Source: Cytobacillus praedii
GTDB lineage: Bacteria; Bacillota; Bacilli; Bacillales; Cytobacillaceae
Direction of reading: 5' to 3'
Length of the DNA stretch: 64,000 nt
Assembly (NCBI RefSeq): GCF_001439605.1
Contig: NZ_LMBX01000001.1
Coordinates: 213,992 to 277,991, forward strand
Below, piece after piece: positions 8,191 through 17,075 of this stretch. The translations under genes and the position numbers were made by a program. Within the stretch, counting starts at the first letter, position 1, and every line of letters starts with the position of its first letter. The notes under the pieces were generated by a model. The model was given only the letters and a program-made list of their open reading frames with translations. It did no database searches and was not told the DNA's origin.

Positions 8191-8937
8191 TTAATTAATG
8201 TGTAAAAGCTGTGCGATACGGTCTTCTTCAAGAAGATTTCCTACGAAGAATGAACCGAACTCACCATATCTTGCACTAACTTCATCGAAACGCATTTCAT
8301 ATACAAGCTTCTTAAATTGAAGGGCGTCATCAGAGAATAATGTAACACCCCACTCATAATCATCGAAGCCTACAGATCCAGTAATAATTTGTTTTACTTT
8401 TCCAGCGTATTGGCGGCCAATCATTCCGTGGCTGCGCATCATATTCCGGCGATCCTCCATTGGGAGCATATACCAGTTATCATTTCCTTGACGGCGCTTA
8501 TCCATTGGATAGAAGCAAACATGCTTGGATTTAGGCAGAATAGGATATAAACGAGCCAATATTTCTGGACTTTGGTATGGATCCTGATCGGAAGGCAAGT
8601 AATTGCTCAATTCAACAACGGAAACATAAGAGAACGTAGGAACTGTATATTCTGCTAGTTTCGTTTTATTGAATTCATTTTCAATTTCATTTATTTCTTC
8701 AAGTGTTGGTCTTAAAACCATCATCATAAAGTCAGCTTTTTGGCCAACAACTGTATATAATGCGTGGCTTCCTTTTTTCTCGCTTTGAGTTGTGCTCCAC
8801 TTATCTAAAAGGGATAAAAACTCATGGATAGCTGCTTGGCGCTCATCACTTGACAACATCTTCCATGATGTCCAATCGATTGCACGGAAGTCATGTAAAC
8901 TATACCAGCCTTCAAGCGTTTTTGCTGCTTCACTCAT
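8191..8937 (-). CDS. hemQ: Coproheme decarboxylase HemQ (ChdC)
   Basis: A 248-residue chlorite-dismutase-fold enzyme that converts coproheme III to heme b with peroxide, the last step of the coproporphyrin-dependent heme pathway of Gram-positives. The catalytic tyrosine is Y143 in FYPMDKRR and the proximal heme ligand is H170 in [11 protein letters not shown]. The start [12 protein letters not shown] is chosen because AGGAG lies 8 nt before that ATG; a GTG three codons earlier overlaps the ribosome site. It is divergent from pta, as in B. subtilis (ywfI). Confidence 0.96.
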   Translation of the reverse strand: MSEAAKTLEGWYSLHDFRAIDWTSWKMLSSDERQAAIHEFLSLLDKWSTTQSEKKGSHALYTVVGQKADFMMMVLRPTLEEINEIENEFNKTKLAEYTVPTFSYVSVVELSNYLPSDQDPYQSPEILARLYPILPKSKHVCFYPMDKRRQGNDNWYMLPMEDRRNMMRSHGMIGRQYAGKVKQIITGSVGFDDYEWGVTLFSDDALQFKKLVYEMRFDEVSARYGEFGSFFVGNLLEEDRIAQLLHIN

Positions 8938-9268
8938 TACTATCACTCCTAATATGTATATGTGCGAATTATCACACCATAACTATATCATAGTTTCTCC
9001 AAATGATAAGGGAATAAAACTTGTAAAAAAGAAGGATATTGATTAATATGACAGATTTGTGGATATTTTGTTACAAGAAGCAAATAGTAGGGGCATTCAT
9101 GTTTGTGAATAAGGAATAATTGGAATATACATTAGAAAAGGCGTTGTAAATGTGATAAAACAAACTTGAATTTTTACTTGAGTAACGTATTCTAGAAGGG
9201 GAAGCTGTACGGAATTAGATGGAGAAACTTAAGTGATTACATACGATTGAAAATTAGGAGGAGCCCTT
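8938..9268. other. Divergent intergenic region between hemQ and pta
   Basis: 331 nt, strongly A/T-rich. It must hold the hemQ and pta promoters, but no convincing -35/-10 pair or CcpA cre site was found. The pta ribosome site TTAGGAGGAG lies at its end. Confidence 0.6.
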
Positions 9269-10246
9269 ATGAGTGATTTATTTTCAGTTTTAAAAGACAA
9301 AGTGAATGGGAAAGGTTTAAAGATTGTTTTTCCTGAAGGAAGTGATGAACGTATTTTGGCAGCGGCGGGGAGATTAGCGGCTGAAAAAATGATTATACCG
9401 ATTTTAATTGGAAACGTTCAATCGATCGAAGCAAAGGCGAAGGAAATGAATATTTCATTAGAATCTGCAGAAATTTATGATCCGGGCCACTATGAAAAAA
9501 TAGATGAGCTTGTTGCTTCTTTTATTGAAAGACGGAAAGGGAAAGCGACTGAAGAAGATGCTCGAAAGATCTTACTGGATGAAAACTATTTTGGGACGAT
9601 GCTCGTGTATACAAATAAAGCGGATGGGCTAGTGAGCGGTGCTGCCCATTCAACAGCAGATACAGTACGGCCGGCCCTTCAAATTATCAAAACGAAAGCA
9701 GGCGTGGGAAAAACATCAGGTGTCTTTATTATGGTTCGTGAGAATGAAAAGTATATTTTCGCAGACTGTGCTATCAATATTTCACCTGATAGCCAGGACT
9801 TGGCTGAAATAGCAATTGAAAGCGCAAAGACAGCAAAAATGTTTGATATTGAACCGCGAGTAGCTATGCTGAGCTTTTCAACAAAGGGTTCTGCAAAGTC
9901 ACCGGAAACGGAGAAGGTCACGGCTGCTGTTCAGGAGGCAAAATTACGCGATCCGCAATTGATTTTGGATGGAGAGTTTCAATTTGATGCGGCGTTTGTG
10001 CCTTCTGTTGCACAAAAGAAAGCACCGGACTCTCCGCTCCAAGGGGATGCGAATGTATTTATTTTCCCAAGCCTGGAAGCTGGTAATATCGGCTATAAAA
10101 TTGCCCAGCGCCTTGGTCATTTTGAAGCGGTTGGCCCAATTTTACAAGGTTTAAACCGACCGGTAAATGACCTGTCCCGCGGATGTAATGAAGAGGATGT
10201 ATACAAGCTTGCCTTAATTACCGCAGCACAGGCGTTAAATCAATAG
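9269..10246 (+). CDS. pta: Phosphate acetyltransferase Pta
   Basis: A 325-residue short-form (single-domain) phosphotransacetylase that interconverts acetyl-CoA and acetyl phosphate in overflow metabolism. It shows the family blocks IVFPEGSDERIL, VSGAAHSTADTVRPALQII (about residues 120-138), SFSTKGSAKSP and NVFIFPSLEAGNIGYKIAQRL near the C-terminus. Length and synteny match B. subtilis Pta. Monocistronic, followed by a strong terminator. Confidence 0.97.
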   Translation: MSDLFSVLKDKVNGKGLKIVFPEGSDERILAAAGRLAAEKMIIPILIGNVQSIEAKAKEMNISLESAEIYDPGHYEKIDELVASFIERRKGKATEEDARKILLDENYFGTMLVYTNKADGLVSGAAHSTADTVRPALQIIKTKAGVGKTSGVFIMVRENEKYIFADCAINISPDSQDLAEIAIESAKTAKMFDIEPRVAMLSFSTKGSAKSPETEKVTAAVQEAKLRDPQLILDGEFQFDAAFVPSVAQKKAPDSPLQGDANVFIFPSLEAGNIGYKIAQRLGHFEAVGPILQGLNRPVNDLSRGCNEEDVYKLALITAAQALNQ

Positions 10247-10256
10247 ATTGTTGCAG

Positions 10257-10287
10257 AGAGCTAGACTTATGCCTAGCTCTTTTTTTC
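10257..10287 (+). terminator. Terminator of pta
   Basis: The stem AGAGCTAG / CTAGCTCT is followed by a run of T, just after the pta stop. Confidence 0.9.
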
Positions 10288-10310
10288 TGTCTTATCTGTT
10301 GATATAATGG

Positions 10311-10410
10311 CTTTGGCAAATAAACAGCTGTATTTGGCGAATAAAATGCAATTTTGTCCAATTTAAGCGAGAAGACGGCGAATAAACTAGAGAAGTTGTC
10401 CAATAAATGA
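10311..10410 (+). repeat. 21-nt periodic tandem array C1 (GGCGAATAAA type)
   Basis: Five degenerate units. The T of the ATAAA-type core falls at 10321, 10342, 10362, 10383 and 10404, giving spacings of 21, 20, 21 and 21 nt. Typical units are TTTGGCGAATAAAATGC and TTGTCCAATAAATG; the third unit has lost the core (AATTTAA). The array starts about 25 nt after the pta terminator and ends 66 nt before lipL. Confidence 0.85.
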
Positions 10411-10476
10411 ATTGGTAAAGATAGATTACTTTAGGGGAAAAGGGTAGATCCCCTTTAATAAAGAGGAGTTCAATAA

Positions 10477-11310
10477 ATGAAAGATTTATTACAGCAAGAG
10501 CAATGGAGAGTTATTGATGAGTCGGTTTTGGCTAAACATTTACCTGCTCTGCACTCATTTGGAATAGATGATACGCTATGTGCATCTGTAGGAGGCGGTA
10601 CAGCTCCCGCAACGGCTCGAACCTGGGTGCACGAAAAGACAATTGTATTAGGTATACAGGATACAAGACTGCCTTTTTTGGAGGAAGGGATTGATTTTCT
10701 AAAAAAGAAAGGCTATCAGGTCATTGTCAGAAACTCAGGCGGGTTGGCAGTTGTACTTGATGAAGGCGTGTTAAATATTTCGCTTATTTTTCCAGAGGGA
10801 GAAAAAGGCATTGATATTAACAGCGGCTATGATGCGATGTGGATGCTTATTAAAGAAATGTTTTCAGATTTTCCAGTAGACATTGAGGCAAAGGAGATTG
10901 TTGGTTCCTATTGTCCAGGGAGCTATGATCTTAGCATTGGTGGTAAAAAATTTGCCGGCATTTCACAAAGGCGGCTCCGCGGCGGGGCAGCTGTACAAAT
11001 TTATCTTTGTATAGACGGGAGCGGAAGCAGCAGAGCTGAGTTAATCGAGCAATTTTATCAAACAGCGAAAAAGAATACAGAAACAAAATTTCATTATCCT
11101 GATATTAAACCATCAGTCATGGCATCCTTGTCTGAGTTATTGAATACCCCTCTTACCGTGCAGGATGTAATGTTTCGGCTGTTAACTAGTTTGAAAAACA
11201 GGTGTAATCATTTATTCAGCGGCGGGCTGACAGAAGAGGAACGTAAATTATATGAAGCTTATTACGATCGCGTCGTCCAAAGAAATGAAAAGGTGCTCGG
11301 TGATAACTAA
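10477..11310 (+). CDS. lipL: Octanoyl-[GcvH]:protein N-octanoyltransferase LipL
   Basis: A 277-residue member of the lipoate-protein ligase A / BPL family. The catalytic cysteine is C146 in [19 protein letters not shown]; the downstream lysine and SQRRLRGG are conserved. LipL moves octanoate from GcvH to the E2 subunits of 2-oxoacid dehydrogenases by an amidotransfer reaction. The single cysteine and synteny with ywfL of B. subtilis separate it from LipM. AAAGAGGAG lies 8 nt before the ATG. Divergent from nothing, it ends at its own terminator. Confidence 0.93.
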   Translation: MKDLLQQEQWRVIDESVLAKHLPALHSFGIDDTLCASVGGGTAPATARTWVHEKTIVLGIQDTRLPFLEEGIDFLKKKGYQVIVRNSGGLAVVLDEGVLNISLIFPEGEKGIDINSGYDAMWMLIKEMFSDFPVDIEAKEIVGSYCPGSYDLSIGGKKFAGISQRRLRGGAAVQIYLCIDGSGSSRAELIEQFYQTAKKNTETKFHYPDIKPSVMASLSELLNTPLTVQDVMFRLLTSLKNRCNHLFSGGLTEEERKLYEAYYDRVVQRNEKVLGDN

Positions 11311-11315
11311 TAGCG

Positions 11316-11349
11316 AAAAGCCGTACCTCAAAAGGGTTACGGCTTTTCT
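11316..11349 (+). terminator. Terminator of lipL
   Basis: The stem AAAAGCCGTA / TACGGCTTTT lies 6 nt after the lipL stop, with a short T tract. Confidence 0.85.
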
Positions 11350-11441
11350 TAATCGGGGCATGCTGCCTTCCTTCTCCTATTCCTGTCTAAGACGTCCACT
11401 GGCAAGTGAATGTCCTCTATCTATTGTTTAGCTTCAGTGCA

Positions 11442-12191
11442 TTACTCTGCAACCTTTTCTAAATTCCCATTTCGGTCCATTTTAAATTTAGTTGCTGGCC
11501 TTTCCTCTTCATCAAAGAGTACAAGTTTGCGAGCGCGGTTCATAATTTTCATTAAGGTCTCGTAATCTTCTTGAATGGTTACGGTATTTTGCTCTAACTG
11601 GCCAATCTTTCCTTCAAGCTCTTCGTTTCGGCTCTTAATCTGCGCATTTTCACGCTTTAATCTTTCATTCTCATTTCTTAAAATATCCAGCTGAATACTC
11701 GAGTGTTTTAAAGATTGTAAGTATGACATAACACGATCGAGATTGATTTCTGAACTGACAGGATAATGCTGCACTTGCTGCACTTCGTTATAGACTGGCG
11801 TAGGTTTAGCTTCAATGATTTCTTCTGCATACTCTTCAATATAATTCTCATTAGCTGAAACAGACTCGGGCAATGAAATAGTAGTAGTTTCCATTTCTTT
11901 TAATTCTGGTACTGGAGGTGAATAGAGCAGCTTTTTCTTTCCGCCTTGATCTTTTCCAAGAATTCGCTGTCTTTGCTTTCGCTGTTTCTTAGCAAGCTGG
12001 AGTGCTTTCTCATATTGATGTCTAACGACAGCATTCCAGCGAAATCCGCAGGCTGCTGAAGTACGATCGAGCTTGTCTCCGACTTCTTCAAAGGCGTTTA
12101 ATTGTGTGCTGCCCTCTCTAACATGTCTCAATACAGTTTCGGCTAGTAATAAATCATTTTCATCTGTCCATGCATCTTGACGAACTTTCAT
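11442..12191 (-). CDS. rsfA: Prespore-specific regulator RsfA
   Basis: A 249-residue protein with an N-terminal Myb/SANT-like DNA-binding domain ([18 protein letters not shown] and following, to about residue 60), a basic stretch (KKQRKQRQR), an acidic linker and a C-terminal coiled coil (about residues 160-220). RsfA modulates sigma-F-dependent genes in the forespore; B. subtilis has it at the same locus (ywfN). The ATG giving MKVRQDAW is chosen because GGGAG lies 9 nt upstream; an in-frame opening 9 codons longer has no ribosome site. Confidence 0.92.
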   Translation of the reverse strand: MKVRQDAWTDENDLLLAETVLRHVREGSTQLNAFEEVGDKLDRTSAACGFRWNAVVRHQYEKALQLAKKQRKQRQRILGKDQGGKKKLLYSPPVPELKEMETTTISLPESVSANENYIEEYAEEIIEAKPTPVYNEVQQVQHYPVSSEINLDRVMSYLQSLKHSSIQLDILRNENERLKRENAQIKSRNEELEGKIGQLEQNTVTIQEDYETLMKIMNRARKLVLFDEEERPATKFKMDRNGNLEKVAE

Positions 12192-12512
12192 TTCCTCAAC
12201 TCCCAATTTAATTTGCAATTTTTTAAAACCTTAGTTTAAGGATGGACAACTTTGGCTGAAATTATACAAATTGGATTAAAAGGATAGTAGATTTTTATAA
12301 AAACAATAGATAGGTATGATAAAATAGAACTTGTTGTATACGTGAACCTGTATAAAAAATATATAAATTTCCATATTGCTAGTGGGGTGAAACGGCTTGC
12401 AAAGAAAAAGGTTAAGCTGTAAAATACACCATGAGCCAAGTGAATAAGAATAACTAGCATCGGCAAAACTTATAGATAACTATGCTAGACCGCAGAAAGG
12501 GTTGTAATATAG

Positions 12513-12737
12513 ATGGCAAACGAATTTCGTGTTTGCGATGATTGTCTAGGCGTAAACTTAAAAACATTAATTCCTCTTTTAAAAGAAATAGATCCAGAGG
12601 CAAAGATAGAAATAGGCTGTCAATCCTATTGTGGGCCAGGCAGAAAGAAAACATTCGCATTTGTAAATAATCGTCCGCTTGCCGGTTTAACGGAAGAAGA
12701 ATTAAAGGAAAAAATTAATAAAAAGCTGAAAAAGTAA
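12513..12737 (+). CDS. DUF1450 family protein
   Basis: A 74-residue small protein with CDDC near the N-terminus and CQSYCGPG in the middle (the CxxxC of YuzB-type proteins), ending in a charged helix. DUF1450 proteins have a thioredoxin-like fold, are widespread in Bacillaceae and have no established function; the cysteines may bind a metal or be redox active. AAAGGGTTG precedes the ATG and a terminator follows. Confidence 0.85.
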   Translation: MANEFRVCDDCLGVNLKTLIPLLKEIDPEAKIEIGCQSYCGPGRKKTFAFVNNRPLAGLTEEELKEKINKKLKK

Positions 12738-12772
12738 AATCACCTTTGAAGAGTGTCCTAAGGTGATTTTTT
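12737..12772 (+). terminator. Terminator of the DUF1450 gene
   Basis: The stem AAATCACCTT / AAGGTGATTTTTT overlaps the stop codon region. Confidence 0.9.
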
Positions 12773-12789
12773 GTTTGCAAGCAAATTTT

Positions 12790-12894
12790 GTGTCTAGCCT
12801 TTGAGAGGAGCTTACCTGCGTTCAGCTCCTGCACCCTGCCCTGACGTAAAGGGCGCCGCGTTTAGTCAACCTCGAGCTCACAAGCATGTCTAGA
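12790..12894 (+). repeat. Dispersed repeat B fragment (B1)
   Basis: It begins with the family start TGTCTAGCC and contains GGGCGCCGCG and AGTCAACCTCGAGCTC. It is bounded on the right by another TGTCTAGA. Only the ends resemble the other B copies, so it is a fragment or a separate subtype. Confidence 0.5.
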
Positions 12895-13183
12895 TGAAGT
12901 TTTTAGAAACTCGTAATCCCTTTAAGAGGGCAAAATATATCTTCAGTATAGGAGTGTCTAATGCTTTCGTTCCTGAAGATGGCATCCACATTTTGATCAG
13001 GCCTTCCATAAAGGGGAAAAGACACCTTTTTAGTAAGGCTTGTCTTGTGTTTGTCGGGGGTGATCTAGGAGCTTGCGCGTTTGGTTATTTTGTCGAATAT
13101 AGCGGAAATATCAGAAAATGTGTAGTGAATTGCGTTTGAAATCGAGATATAATAGAGAGAAGTTGGAAAATCGGAGGTAAAAG
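12895..13183. other. Gap before ywfO without a supported gene
   Basis: An 81-codon open frame (12894-13139) overlaps the repeat, has no ribosome site and resembles nothing known to me. A TATAAT at 13148-13153 is the likely -10 of ywfO; no good -35 is visible. Confidence 0.5.
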
Positions 13184-14485
13184 ATGGCCTATTCGATGGA
13201 GAAGCTACGTGAAGAAAAGGTGTTTAAAGATCCTGTTCATCGGTATGTTCATGTGAGGGATCGGGTAATCTGGGATTTGATTGGCACGAAGGAGTTCCAG
13301 CGGCTAAGAAGAATTAAGCAGCTTGGAACAACCTACTTAACCTTTCATGGAGCCGAACATAGCCGTTTTAATCATTCACTTGGTGTTTACGAGATTGTCA
13401 GGCGGATTGCGGATGATGTATTTATTGGAAGGCCGGAATGGAATGAAGATGACCGCCTCCTTTCTTTATGTGCTGCTCTCCTTCACGATTTAGGACATGG
13501 TCCTTTTTCGCATTCTTTTGAGAAAGTTTTTGATTTGGATCATGAATATTTTACAAGAGCTATTATTCTCGGAGAAACGGAAGTTAACCAAGTGTTATCA
13601 AGGGTAGGAAAGGATTTTCCTATAAAAGTAGCTGAGGTTATTGCGAAAACGTCAAAAAATAAGCTTGTAGTCAGCCTTATCTCCAGTCAGATTGATGCGG
13701 ATCGAATGGATTATCTGCAACGAGATGCTTATTTTACAGGGGTTAGCTACGGTCATTTTGACATGGAACGTATCCTGCGTGTCATGCAGCCAAGAGAGGA
13801 TCAAGTGGTCATTAAGCAAAGCGGAATGCATGCCGTCGAGGATTACATAATGAGCCGATACCAAATGTATTGGCAAGTTTATTTTCATCCAGTAACCCGA
13901 AGTGCAGAAGTGATCTTGACGAAAATTTTGCATCGGGCAAAATACCTGCATGGACAAGGGTATTCATTTAGATCGCAGCCGATTCATTTTTATTCTATGT
14001 TTAATGGGGAAATAACATTAGAGGATTATATTAAGCTTGATGAAGCCATTATTCTTTATTACTTTCAAATGTGGCAGGAGGAAGAAGATTCAATCCTTCG
14101 CGACCTTTGCTGCCGCTTTATGAACCGTAATTTATATAAGTACGCGGAATTTGAGCCTGCGAAGGAATATAAAAAGCTTGCAGAGCTTTCTGTCCTATTT
14201 GAGAAAGCAGGGATTGACCCCGAATATTATCTTGTTGTCGATTCGTCATCAGATTTGCCGTATGATTTCTACCGCCCGGGTGAAGAGGAAGAAAGGCTTC
14301 CGATACATTTATTAATGAAAAACAAGGAAATTCGAGAGCTTTCCAGAGAATCAGAGATTGTTGATGCGATCTCAGGGAAGAGAAGAACCGATCATAAATT
14401 GTATTATCCAGCGGATCTCCTGCAGGATGATTCGTCCGAGCCGCTGATTAAGAAGCAAATTCGAAAGCTGTTGGAAATGGACTAG
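13184..14485 (+). CDS. ywfO: HD-domain phosphohydrolase YwfO (dNTPase-like)
   Basis: A 433-residue HD-superfamily protein. Metal-binding residues are H in SRFNHSLGVYE, the HD pair in LLHDLGHGPFSHSFE (about residues 105-119) and the later D in SSQIDADRMDYL. Homologues resemble deoxynucleoside triphosphate triphosphohydrolases (EF1143/SAMHD1-like), so dNTP hydrolysis is the likely activity; substrate choice is not proven from sequence. A CGGAGGT ribosome site lies 5 nt before the ATG. Confidence 0.93.
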   Translation: MAYSMEKLREEKVFKDPVHRYVHVRDRVIWDLIGTKEFQRLRRIKQLGTTYLTFHGAEHSRFNHSLGVYEIVRRIADDVFIGRPEWNEDDRLLSLCAALLHDLGHGPFSHSFEKVFDLDHEYFTRAIILGETEVNQVLSRVGKDFPIKVAEVIAKTSKNKLVVSLISSQIDADRMDYLQRDAYFTGVSYGHFDMERILRVMQPREDQVVIKQSGMHAVEDYIMSRYQMYWQVYFHPVTRSAEVILTKILHRAKYLHGQGYSFRSQPIHFYSMFNGEITLEDYIKLDEAIILYYFQMWQEEEDSILRDLCCRFMNRNLYKYAEFEPAKEYKKLAELSVLFEKAGIDPEYYLVVDSSSDLPYDFYRPGEEEERLPIHLLMKNKEIRELSRESEIVDAISGKRRTDHKLYYPADLLQDDSSEPLIKKQIRKLLEMD

Positions 14486-14500
14486 AGATTATTAAACTAA

Positions 14501-14577
14501 GCTGTGTTAAAACCAGAGTATTTGATTATCTTGCTTTGTTGATTGCAGCTGAAATTAACAGCAAAGTTTAACACAGC
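14501..14577. repeat. Palindromic element D (GCTGTGTTAAA arms)
   Basis: Perfect 11-nt arms GCTGTGTTAAA / TTTAACACAGC enclose an inner imperfect stem (CTTTGTTGATT / AATTAACAGCAAAG). The RNA would fold into one long hairpin. It follows the ywfO stop by 15 nt and may act as a transcript-end hairpin although it lacks a T run. I believe elements with these arms are dispersed in other Bacillaceae, but only one is in this window. Confidence 0.75.
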
Positions 14578-14607
14578 ATTAAGATATGGGACTAAACGGA
14601 GTAGGAG

Positions 14608-15123
14608 ATGAAGAGCTTGTTAAAAGATCATGCCAAAATCATTCATGCGATTGCCGCTTCGGAGGAAATTATCGGACGAAAAAAACTGCAGAAAATGGTG
14701 TATATCGCAAAAAAGCTGGCTTTCCCTTTTCAGGAGCGATTTCAATTTCATTTTTACGGCCCTTATTCAGAGGAATTAACATTAAGAGTGGAAGAGCTTT
14801 GCAATATGGGTTTTTTAGATGAAGTGAAGGAGAAGAAGGGCGGATACTATCAGTACCGCTATACATTAACGGAAAATGGCAAGGAATTTTTAAGCCTGAG
14901 TGATGTGTCAATGCCGAATCTTCAAGAATGTTTAACAGATATGAACAATCAAAATGCCAGATTTCTTGAACTAGTTTCAACGGTGTTATATTTTGATACC
15001 CTTCCAGAGGAAGAAGTGAAAGAAAAGATCTTTACGTTAAAAAGCAAGCAGCGCTACACAGATGAAGAAGTAGAAGCTGCTTATCAATATATTGCCAATT
15101 TAAGAGAAAAAGCCGGGCATTAA
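14608..15123 (+). CDS. ywgA: YwgA family protein
   Basis: A 171-residue cytoplasmic protein. The N-terminal part has RKKLQKMVYIAKKLAFPF and FHFYGPYSEEL, followed by a winged-helix-like stretch (GGYYQYRYTLTENGKEFL). The LQK...Y...YGPYS pattern recalls the Panacea/SocA-like domain, which I infer and cannot prove. The C-terminus is helical and charged. GGAGATG provides the start context. Converges on ywhB, sharing a hairpin that contains its own stop codon. Confidence 0.85.
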   Translation: MKSLLKDHAKIIHAIAASEEIIGRKKLQKMVYIAKKLAFPFQERFQFHFYGPYSEELTLRVEELCNMGFLDEVKEKKGGYYQYRYTLTENGKEFLSLSDVSMPNLQECLTDMNNQNARFLELVSTVLYFDTLPEEEVKEKIFTLKSKQRYTDEEVEAAYQYIANLREKAGH

Positions 15124-15138
15124 TGCTCGGCTTTATTT
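15107..15138. terminator. Bidirectional terminator overlapping ywgA and ywhB stops
   Basis: The stem AAAAGCCGGGCAT / ATGCTCGGCTTTA. The ywgA stop codon is in the loop and the ywhB stop is in the right arm, so the two coding regions are separated by only 9 nt. Confidence 0.85.
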
Positions 15139-15318
15139 ATCACTTAAGCGTTCTCCGCCAACAGCATAATGATTCTTTGTCATTTCTTCAATAAAGACTA
15201 CGATATTTTCCTTTGGTGCTCCAGTTGTCTCGTTCACTGCTGCTGTTACTTTTTCTACAAGAGCTTTCTTTTGTTCTTCCGTGCGTCCTTCTAGCATTTT
15301 TACTGTTACATATGGCAT
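15133..15318 (-). CDS. ywhB: 4-oxalocrotonate tautomerase family enzyme YwhB
   Basis: A 61-residue tautomerase. Removal of Met exposes Pro1 (MPYVTVKMLEGR), the catalytic base of the family. The start three codons inside the longest opening is chosen because it gives Pro at position 2 and has AAGGAGTTGAT at proper spacing. The physiological substrate is unknown; the family keto-enol tautomerises 2-hydroxymuconate-type compounds. Confidence 0.93.
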   Translation of the reverse strand: MPYVTVKMLEGRTEEQKKALVEKVTAAVNETTGAPKENIVVFIEEMTKNHYAVGGERLSDK

Positions 15319-15653
15319 GAATATCAACTCCTTTTCATTTTTTTATATTGTAGGAATTATTTAGGCTCTTTCAAAAGATTGTTGTTTTTTTGTATGGATA
15401 ATTTCGACAAAAAGGTTTAGTTGACTGGAGCGGAAGTCAACTCCAGCCCATCATGTTTTATTAGCAACAATATTTGTAAAAATAGCCTTTTTTATATCAT
15501 TTGTAGTTTTTCATATTTCGAAAAAATGTGCAAGTATTGGCGAGTTTGTCTATCTTTCACTTTCAGCGCAAAGTCGTGTATACTTTTAACTAATATATAA
15601 GGGGAATATTATTCCCTAGATTGGATCTTCAGTTTGAAAGAGGGGTTTGGTGT
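15319..15653. other. Intergenic region between ywhB and ywhC
   Basis: It contains the collapsed repeat A copy 8 and then A/T-rich DNA. A TATACT at 15579-15584 preceded by TG could be the ywhC -10, without a good -35. Confidence 0.5.
15373..15478 (+). repeat. Dispersed repeat A, copy 8 (collapsed core with outer arms)
   Basis: The outer arms AAAAGATTGTTGTTTT and GCAACAATATTTGT are intact, but the core is reduced to GTTGACTGGAGCGGAAGTCAAC. This is exactly the left end joined to the right end through the GGAGCGGAAG that both ends share. The whole middle is missing. Confidence 0.85.
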
Positions 15654-16310
15654 TTGGAACAATTTCTAGCCTTTTCACTTAGAGAAATTCCATATGTTGC
15701 GATTACGTTAATGATCGCCTTCACGGTCCATGAGTTTGCCCATGCGTTTGTGGCATATAAATTTGGCGATTCAACCGCACAAAAGCAGGGAAGATTGACG
15801 TTAAATCCAATTCAGCATCTAGACCCAATCGGGACAATATTAATTTTTATTGCGGGCTTCGGATGGGCAAGACCCGTACCTGTAAATCGATTTTTCTTTA
15901 AGAATCCAAGACTTGCAGGAATCATGGTTTCGATTGCCGGGCCGATAAGTAATCTGCTAATGGCCATTTTAGGGTTTATCATATGGTATACGCTGCTGAG
16001 AATGGGTACTGCCGCGAGTTTGCCAGCATTTGTACCCGAGTTTTTAAATATTTTTATCCATCTTAACTTAGTTTTATTTGTTTTTAATTTACTGCCGTTT
16101 CCGCCACTGGACGGGTATCGAATAGTTGAGGACCTGGCACCGGCGCATATACGTCCGAAGCTTACTCAATTTGAAGCATACGGCTCTGTCATTTTTTTGA
16201 TCCTTGTTATCACACCGCTTGATCAATATACGATTCAGCCGATTTTTAGCACGATCCTGCCAATCCTAGCCGATGGATTAGGCGATTTCTTTTACCGATT
16301 AATTTTGTAA
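15654..16310 (+). CDS. ywhC: Site-2-protease family membrane metalloprotease YwhC
   Basis: A 218-residue M50-type membrane protein. The zinc motif is HEFAH (in TVHEFAHAFVAYKFGD) and the second motif is NLLPFPPLDGYRI. About five predicted membrane helices. Substrate unknown; the family cleaves transmembrane segments. A TTG start at 15654 is chosen: AAAGAGGGG lies 8 nt upstream and the N-terminus then aligns with the B. subtilis protein as I recall it. A TTG 11 codons upstream lacks a ribosome site. The stop overlaps the ywhD ribosome site, so the two are coupled. Confidence 0.92.
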   Translation: MEQFLAFSLREIPYVAITLMIAFTVHEFAHAFVAYKFGDSTAQKQGRLTLNPIQHLDPIGTILIFIAGFGWARPVPVNRFFFKNPRLAGIMVSIAGPISNLLMAILGFIIWYTLLRMGTAASLPAFVPEFLNIFIHLNLVLFVFNLLPFPPLDGYRIVEDLAPAHIRPKLTQFEAYGSVIFLILVITPLDQYTIQPIFSTILPILADGLGDFFYRLIL

Positions 16311-16322
16311 GGAGGAATACCT

Positions 16323-16835
16323 TTGGAAGAGAAAAAGAAGAAAGATATTGGGTTTAATATTATAAAAAATGACCCGACAGAGGGGCATGGAGGATTTGGT
16401 TCAGGCTCATTAAGCCTAGACAATGTTTCACCTGTCATTATTGATGTGGATGCTGGAGAGGCGTCGATAGAAGTAGGGGCGATGCATGCCCGCAGCCCTG
16501 TGGAAAAGGGGATAAAGTTCCTAAAAAGCAAAGAAGAGGTACCGAATGGAAAGCCTTATTGGCTTGTTTGGGTGACAATTGACCGCAAGGAAGAAGGCCC
16601 ATACTATGCGGGTGTAACAGCTTGCGAGATGACAGTAGACAGAGAAATTCGCAGAGGCTATAAGTCTTTGCCAGAACATGTAAATCGGATGGATAAATCC
16701 ATTAAAAGGCATATTATCGTGGATCATATGGATACAAAATCAAAGGCTATTCTTGCTGAGTTTTTGCAGAATCATAATCTTGGGATGTGGGAACGCTCTA
16801 TACAACAGCTCAAAGACGATTTGCAAGTGAATTAA
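16323..16835 (+). CDS. ywhD: YwhD family protein
   Basis: A 170-residue cytoplasmic protein typical in length for YwhD. It has the conserved stretch NDPTEGHGGFGSGSLSLDN (residues 16-34) and a central domain with KPYWLVWVTIDRKEEGPYYAG. Function unknown. The TTG start follows AAGGAGG at ideal spacing, and the gene forms a two-gene operon with ywhC. Confidence 0.92.
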   Translation: MEEKKKKDIGFNIIKNDPTEGHGGFGSGSLSLDNVSPVIIDVDAGEASIEVGAMHARSPVEKGIKFLKSKEEVPNGKPYWLVWVTIDRKEEGPYYAGVTACEMTVDREIRRGYKSLPEHVNRMDKSIKRHIIVDHMDTKSKAILAEFLQNHNLGMWERSIQQLKDDLQVN

Positions 16836-16966
16836 TCGAAATAGTTCATGAATTTTGTCGAAATTGTGACAGTTTACTGACTAAAATTTTTAACTACTTG
16901 CTCAAATCCAATAAAATAAGTAAACTTATAAACAGTGTGTAGACACTATATAAAAACTAGGACACG

Positions 16967-16998
16967 AAAAAACTCGGAGGAATTCCTTCGAGTTTTTT
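16967..16998. terminator. Bidirectional terminator between ywhD and pbpG
   Basis: The stem AAAACTCGGAGGAATTCC / TTCGAGTTTTTT has T runs on both strands. It is 131 nt after the ywhD stop and 78 nt beyond the pbpG stop. Confidence 0.8.
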
Positions 16999-17075
16999 CA
17001 CTTCTAATGGGTCTTATGTCTATTTGCTCCTTATTTATATTGTCCATTTCCATAGGACAAGATTGCCCGATGCTG

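Noticed and set aside
9047..9268. CcpA cre site upstream of pta
   Set aside because: Expected from B. subtilis, but no 14-mer here matches the consensus at an acceptable level.
12894..13139. 81-codon open frame before ywfO
   Set aside because: No ribosome site, starts inside a repeat fragment, and the product resembles no family I know.
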